A DNA stretch of 7,130 nt from positions 1-7,130 of the forward strand of contig DBIH01000126.1 of NCBI GenBank assembly GCA_002296885.1, read 5' to 3'. A program made the position numbers and the translations under genes. Every line of letters starts with the position of its first letter. The stretch's first letter is position 1. Shown here one piece after another: positions 6,179 to 7,130 of the stretch. This stretch comes from Flavobacterium sp. UBA807 (GTDB lineage Bacteria > Bacteroidota > Bacteroidia > Flavobacteriales > Flavobacteriaceae). The notes beneath the pieces are model-generated. The model was given only the letters and a program-made list of their open reading frames with translations. It ran no database searches and was not told where the DNA came from.

Positions 6179-7030
6179 ATGAAAACAGTAAAAATAGCAG
6201 GTGTTCCCGAGCATTTCAACCTGCCTTGGCAAATGTGCATTGAAAATGGTGAATTTTCAGCACTCGGAATCGATTTGCAATGGACCGATATTCCTGAAGG
6301 AACCGGCAAGATGTGTCAAATGCTTCGCGAAGGAGAAACCGATATTGCTGTGATTTTAACGGAAGGAATTGTCAAAGATATAGTGGCAGGAAACGATTGC
6401 TCTATTGTACAGGTGTATGTCGAAAGTCCTTTGATTTGGGGAATCCATGTGGCTGCTAACTCAAAATACAATTCACTTGCAGATTTAGAAAACACCAAAG
6501 TCGCGATTTCCCGTTTGGGTTCGGGCTCACATCTCATGGCTTATGTAAACGCTAAAAATCAAAACTGGAATACCGAAAAACTGCAGTTTGAAATCGTTAA
6601 TACCATTGACGGTGCGGTTGAAGCGTTGACTAATGGCAGTGCCGATTACTTTATGTGGGAACGCTTTATGACCAAACCACTCGTAGACAAAGGAATATTT
6701 CGAAGAGTTGCCGATTGCCCAACTCCATGGCCGTGTTTTGTGATTGCGGTGCGAAACCAATTTCTCGAAGCCAACAAACAAACAATGGCTTTAATTTTGG
6801 AAACAATAAACAATACCACCATCGAATTTAAGGATATTCCAAGCATTGACAGGACATTAGCTTCTAAATACCATCAAAAAACGGAAGACATAAGGGAATG
6901 GTTATCGCTTACCAAATGGTCACAAAAACCACTGGAAGAAAAAGTGTTAAACAATATCCAAAATCAATTATTCGACCTTAAAATAATCGATAAAAAAGGT
7001 ACTTTTGCTGAAATAGTAAAAGTCGTTTAG
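6179..7030 (+). CDS. Cytoplasmic protein with type 2 periplasmic-binding-protein fold (CA3427-like subfamily)
   Basis: The 283 residues look like a substrate-binding protein of the SsuA/NMT1 kind (PBP2 fold): KIAGVPEHFNLPW at the start (5-17), then GTGKMCQMLREGETDIAVILTEG (41-63), IVQVYVESPLIWGIHV (76-91), the hinge-like LADLENTKVAISRLGSGSHLMAYV (100-123), GSADYFMWERFMTKPLVDKG (153-172) and PTPWPCFVIAV (181-191). Unlike transporter binding proteins it starts directly with the first beta-strand: there is no signal peptide or lipobox, and no ABC permease or ATPase gene lies nearby. From memory, this motif set matches the subfamily defined by the Candida albicans CA3427 structure, described as shared by fungi and many Bacteroidota; its ligand was not established. 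A cytoplasmic ligand sensor, carrier or enzyme is possible. No clear promoter or Shine-Dalgarno sequence is seen. Confidence 0.8.
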   Translation: MKTVKIAGVPEHFNLPWQMCIENGEFSALGIDLQWTDIPEGTGKMCQMLREGETDIAVILTEGIVKDIVAGNDCSIVQVYVESPLIWGIHVAANSKYNSLADLENTKVAISRLGSGSHLMAYVNAKNQNWNTEKLQFEIVNTIDGAVEALTNGSADYFMWERFMTKPLVDKGIFRRVADCPTPWPCFVIAVRNQFLEANKQTMALILETINNTTIEFKDIPSIDRTLASKYHQKTEDIREWLSLTKWSQKPLEEKVLNNIQNQLFDLKIIDKKGTFAEIVKVV

Positions 7031-7047
7031 CTTTTGCCATTGGCATT

Positions 7048-7130
7048 ATGATAAAATCAGCGAAGCTTACTTATCAGAAACTCAAAGAGAAGTTCAGGAT
7101 AAAAAGTCCATGGGACATGATTATCATTTT
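7048..7130 (+). CDS. Start of a small protein, possibly a DUF6787-type membrane protein (C-terminus beyond right edge)
   Basis: ATG at 7048 opens a frame that stays open for 27 codons to the edge. The visible residues are a basic N-terminus followed by LKEKFRIKSPWDMIII, where a hydrophobic stretch seems to begin. A pattern of LK..(W/F).I.S.W followed by a membrane helix resembles the small Bacteroidota membrane family DUF6787, but too little is visible to be sure. It follows the binding-protein gene by 17 bases, so the two are probably co-transcribed. The frame extends upstream into the preceding gene, but 7048 is the natural ATG. Confidence 0.5.
   Translation, partial: MIKSAKLTYQKLKEKFRIKSPWDMIII

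Noticed and set aside
7028..7036. TAGCTTTTG as a -7 element for the right-edge gene
   Set aside because: It has one base too many compared with TAnnTTTG and overlaps the stop codon of the preceding gene; co-transcription explains the layout more simply.
1855..7130. The plus-strand run as a single new multi-gene system
   Set aside because: Separate promoters, a strong terminator at 3553-3587 and the repeat at 4841-5027 break it into at least three or four units with unrelated functions.

Overview
The window looks like chromosomal DNA of a Bacteroidota member, most likely Flavobacterium or a close relative. The evidence is AT-rich DNA, start codons without Shine-Dalgarno sequences, several exact matches to the Bacteroidota -7 promoter element TAnnTTTG, a 2-oxoacid dehydrogenase E1 with alpha and beta parts in one chain, and protein families typical of flavobacteria. 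This assignment is made by reading, not by database search.

Layout. Bases 1-1736 (minus strand) carry the first 578 codons of the fused E1 alpha/beta subunit, which runs off the left edge. A 118-base divergent spacer with a good minus-strand promoter follows. Every later gene is on the plus strand: a cyclophilin-type peptidyl-prolyl isomerase lipoprotein (1855-2481); an isopenicillin-N-synthase-like Fe(II) oxygenase with its own promoter (2574-3527) and a strong hairpin terminator; a YciH/SUI1-type translation factor (3608-3940); a uridine-phosphorylase-like nucleoside phosphorylase (3972-4838); a structured, repeat-like intergenic element of about 190 bases (4841-5027); two tandem, overlapping, paralogous GNAT acetyltransferases (5040-5570 and 5567-6109); a cytoplasmic protein with a periplasmic-binding-protein fold (6179-7030); and the start of a small, probably membrane, protein at the right edge (7048-7130).

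How the genes relate. Most are housekeeping or orphan genes rather than parts of one pathway. Likely co-transcribed groups are yciH with the phosphorylase (31-base gap), the two acetyltransferases (4-base ATGA overlap), and the binding protein with the right-edge gene (17-base gap). I see no phage, transposase, CRISPR, RNA gene or defence module, and no clear evidence of a new multi-gene system. The items most worth a second look are the signal-less binding-protein homologue, the oddly ordered inverted repeats in the intergenic element, and the overlap of promoter-like and terminator sequences just before yciH.
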